Assembly: GCA_945867725.1 (NCBI GenBank)
Contig: CAMBJI010000119.1
Location: 1-6,576, forward strand
DNA length: 6,576 bases
Reading direction: 5' to 3'
DNA from: Bordetella parapertussis
GTDB taxonomy: Bacteria > Pseudomonadota > Gammaproteobacteria > Burkholderiales > Burkholderiaceae_D
In this document: piece after piece, positions 5,428 to 6,576 of the stretch
Layout of the letters: each line of letters starts with the position of its first letter
Numbering within the stretch: the first letter of the stretch is position 1
The notes under the pieces: generated by a model
The model's database searches: none
The model's input: the letters and a program-made list of their open reading frames with translations, nothing else
Told to the model about the DNA's origin: nothing
Translations under genes and position numbers: made by a program

Positions 5428-6576
5428 TCAGTAGCCTTCTTCTGACGTGAGTTTCGTCAACTCGGACTTGATGATGTAGCTGCCCTGCGCGGCATAGCGT
5501 GTGCCTGGTGGCAGACCCTCGAGCACTTCAATGTATTTGCCATCACTGATACCCAGCTTCACGCTGCGCGGAACGAATCTCTTTTCTTCACGTACGAACA
5601 CGACCTGGCGATTTCCCAGTGTCTGTATAGCCTCGCTCTCTACGGCCACCGGTACCTGCAGGTTGGCAGAGTTGACTTCAACATTGACGAATAAACCAGG
5701 CCGCCAGGCACCTTGAGGATTTGCGAGCACGATACGTGCTCTGGCCATACGGGTTTGCTCGCCGACCAGAGCACCAACAAAGGCCACGGTACCCGTTGCC
5801 TTGGCATCAAATGCGGTGGCGCGCACCAGTACCTTGGCACCGACGCGCATGAGCGGCAGATCCTTGGCAGGAATACTGACCTCGACCCAGACTGCAGACA
5901 TATCAGAGATCGTCATAATGGGCGTGTCTTCCTTGACCGCCTCACCCACACTGAGTTTGCGCTCGACGACCAGACCATCATACGGCGCCCGCAACTCAAA
6001 GCGGTTCAGGCCAGTACCACTGCCACCGGTAACGCCCAGCGCATTCAGCTTCTGCTGAGCGTTTTCAACCGCAATCTCTGCTTCACGCAGCGCAACTTGT
6101 GCCTGCAGAAAATCCTGTTCAGCCGTTATCTTTTGCTCCCATAGTTTTTTCTCACGTTCGTACACCGTGAGTGCAAAGCTCTGACGCTTCTGGGCGCTCT
6201 GCAATGCACTGCGCTGCTCGGAAATGACCTGACTCGAAAACACCGCCAGTGTCTGCCCCTTGCGGACGTTCTGACCCGTATTCACCAGCACAGCCTCGGC
6301 AATGCCCGGTACGCGCGGCACCACATGGACAGTGCGATCATCATTGAGCTGCACTTCGCCGGGGAACTGCACCACCGACGCAATCTGAACAGCGCCGGCT
6401 GCTGCGATTGCGATCCCTGATGCGCGGACCTGATCGTCATCCATCATGACGTGCGCAGCTTCATGTTGAGGTTTCGGCTTGCTTTCCATCTTTGCAGGAC
6501 TTGGCCCATCATCATCCTGCTTGCGAACTGTTTTCTTGTCCTGAGTAAGAATCAGTGCGGCGAGCAGTACACCGAC
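5428..6576 (-). CDS. czcB: RND efflux periplasmic adaptor (membrane-fusion protein, CzcB family), 5' end outside the window
   Basis: Periplasmic adaptor that links the CzcA pump to an outer-membrane channel. 382 codons are visible and the frame is still open at the right edge. The first visible residues are hydrophobic (VGVLLAALILTQ), fitting the end of a membrane anchor, so the internal Met at 6489 is not the real start. A charged linker follows, with an Asp run, two His and two Met, then a first lipoyl half ending in VPRVPGIAEAVLVNTGQNVRKGQ (visible residues 86-108). Next come an alpha-hairpin (about 115-180; Gln, Ala, Glu and Lys rich), the second lipoyl half with FELRAPYDGLVVERKLSVGE (193-212), a beta-barrel (about 225-300, including WRPGLFVNVEV) and a membrane-proximal domain to the end. 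Its stop at 5428 precedes czcA by 19 bases. A czcC-type channel gene is expected upstream, beyond 6576. Family is sure; the metal served is inferred from CzcA. Confidence 0.92.
   Translation of the reverse strand, partial: VGVLLAALILTQDKKTVRKQDDDGPSPAKMESKPKPQHEAAHVMMDDDQVRASGIAIAAAGAVQIASVVQFPGEVQLNDDRTVHVVPRVPGIAEAVLVNTGQNVRKGQTLAVFSSQVISEQRSALQSAQKRQSFALTVYEREKKLWEQKITAEQDFLQAQVALREAEIAVENAQQKLNALGVTGGSGTGLNRFELRAPYDGLVVERKLSVGEAVKEDTPIMTISDMSAVWVEVSIPAKDLPLMRVGAKVLVRATAFDAKATGTVAFVGALVGEQTRMARARIVLANPQGAWRPGLFVNVEVNSANLQVPVAVESEAIQTLGNRQVVFVREEKRFVPRSVKLGISDGKYIEVLEGLPPGTRYAAQGSYIIKSELTKLTSEEGY

Noticed and set aside
5428..6489. CzcB as a complete 353-residue protein starting at the ATG at 6489
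   Set aside because: The same frame stays open to the right edge and encodes a hydrophobic anchor-like segment. No good ribosome binding site precedes 6489, so the gene is treated as partial.

Overview
The window looks like a chromosomal segment of a Gram-negative bacterium, most likely a proteobacterium and plausibly a betaproteobacterium. This rests on three things: a periplasmic PQQ alcohol dehydrogenase, a tripartite RND heavy-metal efflux system of the CzcCBA type, and moderate GC in the coding regions (about 52-63% in sampled 60-base lines). The species cannot be named from the sequence alone.

Layout, left to right. (1) Positions 1-1016, minus strand: the N-terminal 338 codons of an exported methanol/ethanol-type PQQ-dependent dehydrogenase, cut by the left edge. 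It carries the adjacent-cysteine pair, the Glu/Asn/Asp metal ligands and the additional Asp (a D-x-D motif) that marks the lanthanide-dependent branch of these enzymes. (2) Positions 1017-1461: an AT-rich divergent intergenic region with a good sigma70-like promoter for the dehydrogenase, an inverted repeat at its predicted transcription start, and several short dyads and repeats. (3) Positions 1462-2262, plus strand: a secreted SUMF1/FGE-fold protein that lacks the two catalytic cysteines of true formylglycine-generating enzymes, so its role is unknown. (4) Positions 2259-5408 and 5428-6576, minus strand: a czcBA operon. It has a complete HME-RND pump subunit with the divalent-cation transmembrane motif, and a membrane-fusion adaptor whose 5' end runs off the right edge. 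An outer-membrane czcC partner would be expected further right.

How the parts relate. The RND pump and adaptor should form an efflux complex exporting Zn/Co/Cd/Ni-type cations. The dehydrogenase oxidises an alcohol in the periplasm and passes electrons to a cytochrome c. The SUMF1-fold gene is divergent from the dehydrogenase and convergent with czcA, with which it shares a TTAA in which each strand encodes the other's stop. No mobile element, tRNA, rRNA or CRISPR array was seen. The points most worth following are the predicted lanthanide dependence, the cysteine-less SUMF1 protein beside it, and the compact TTAA gene junction.
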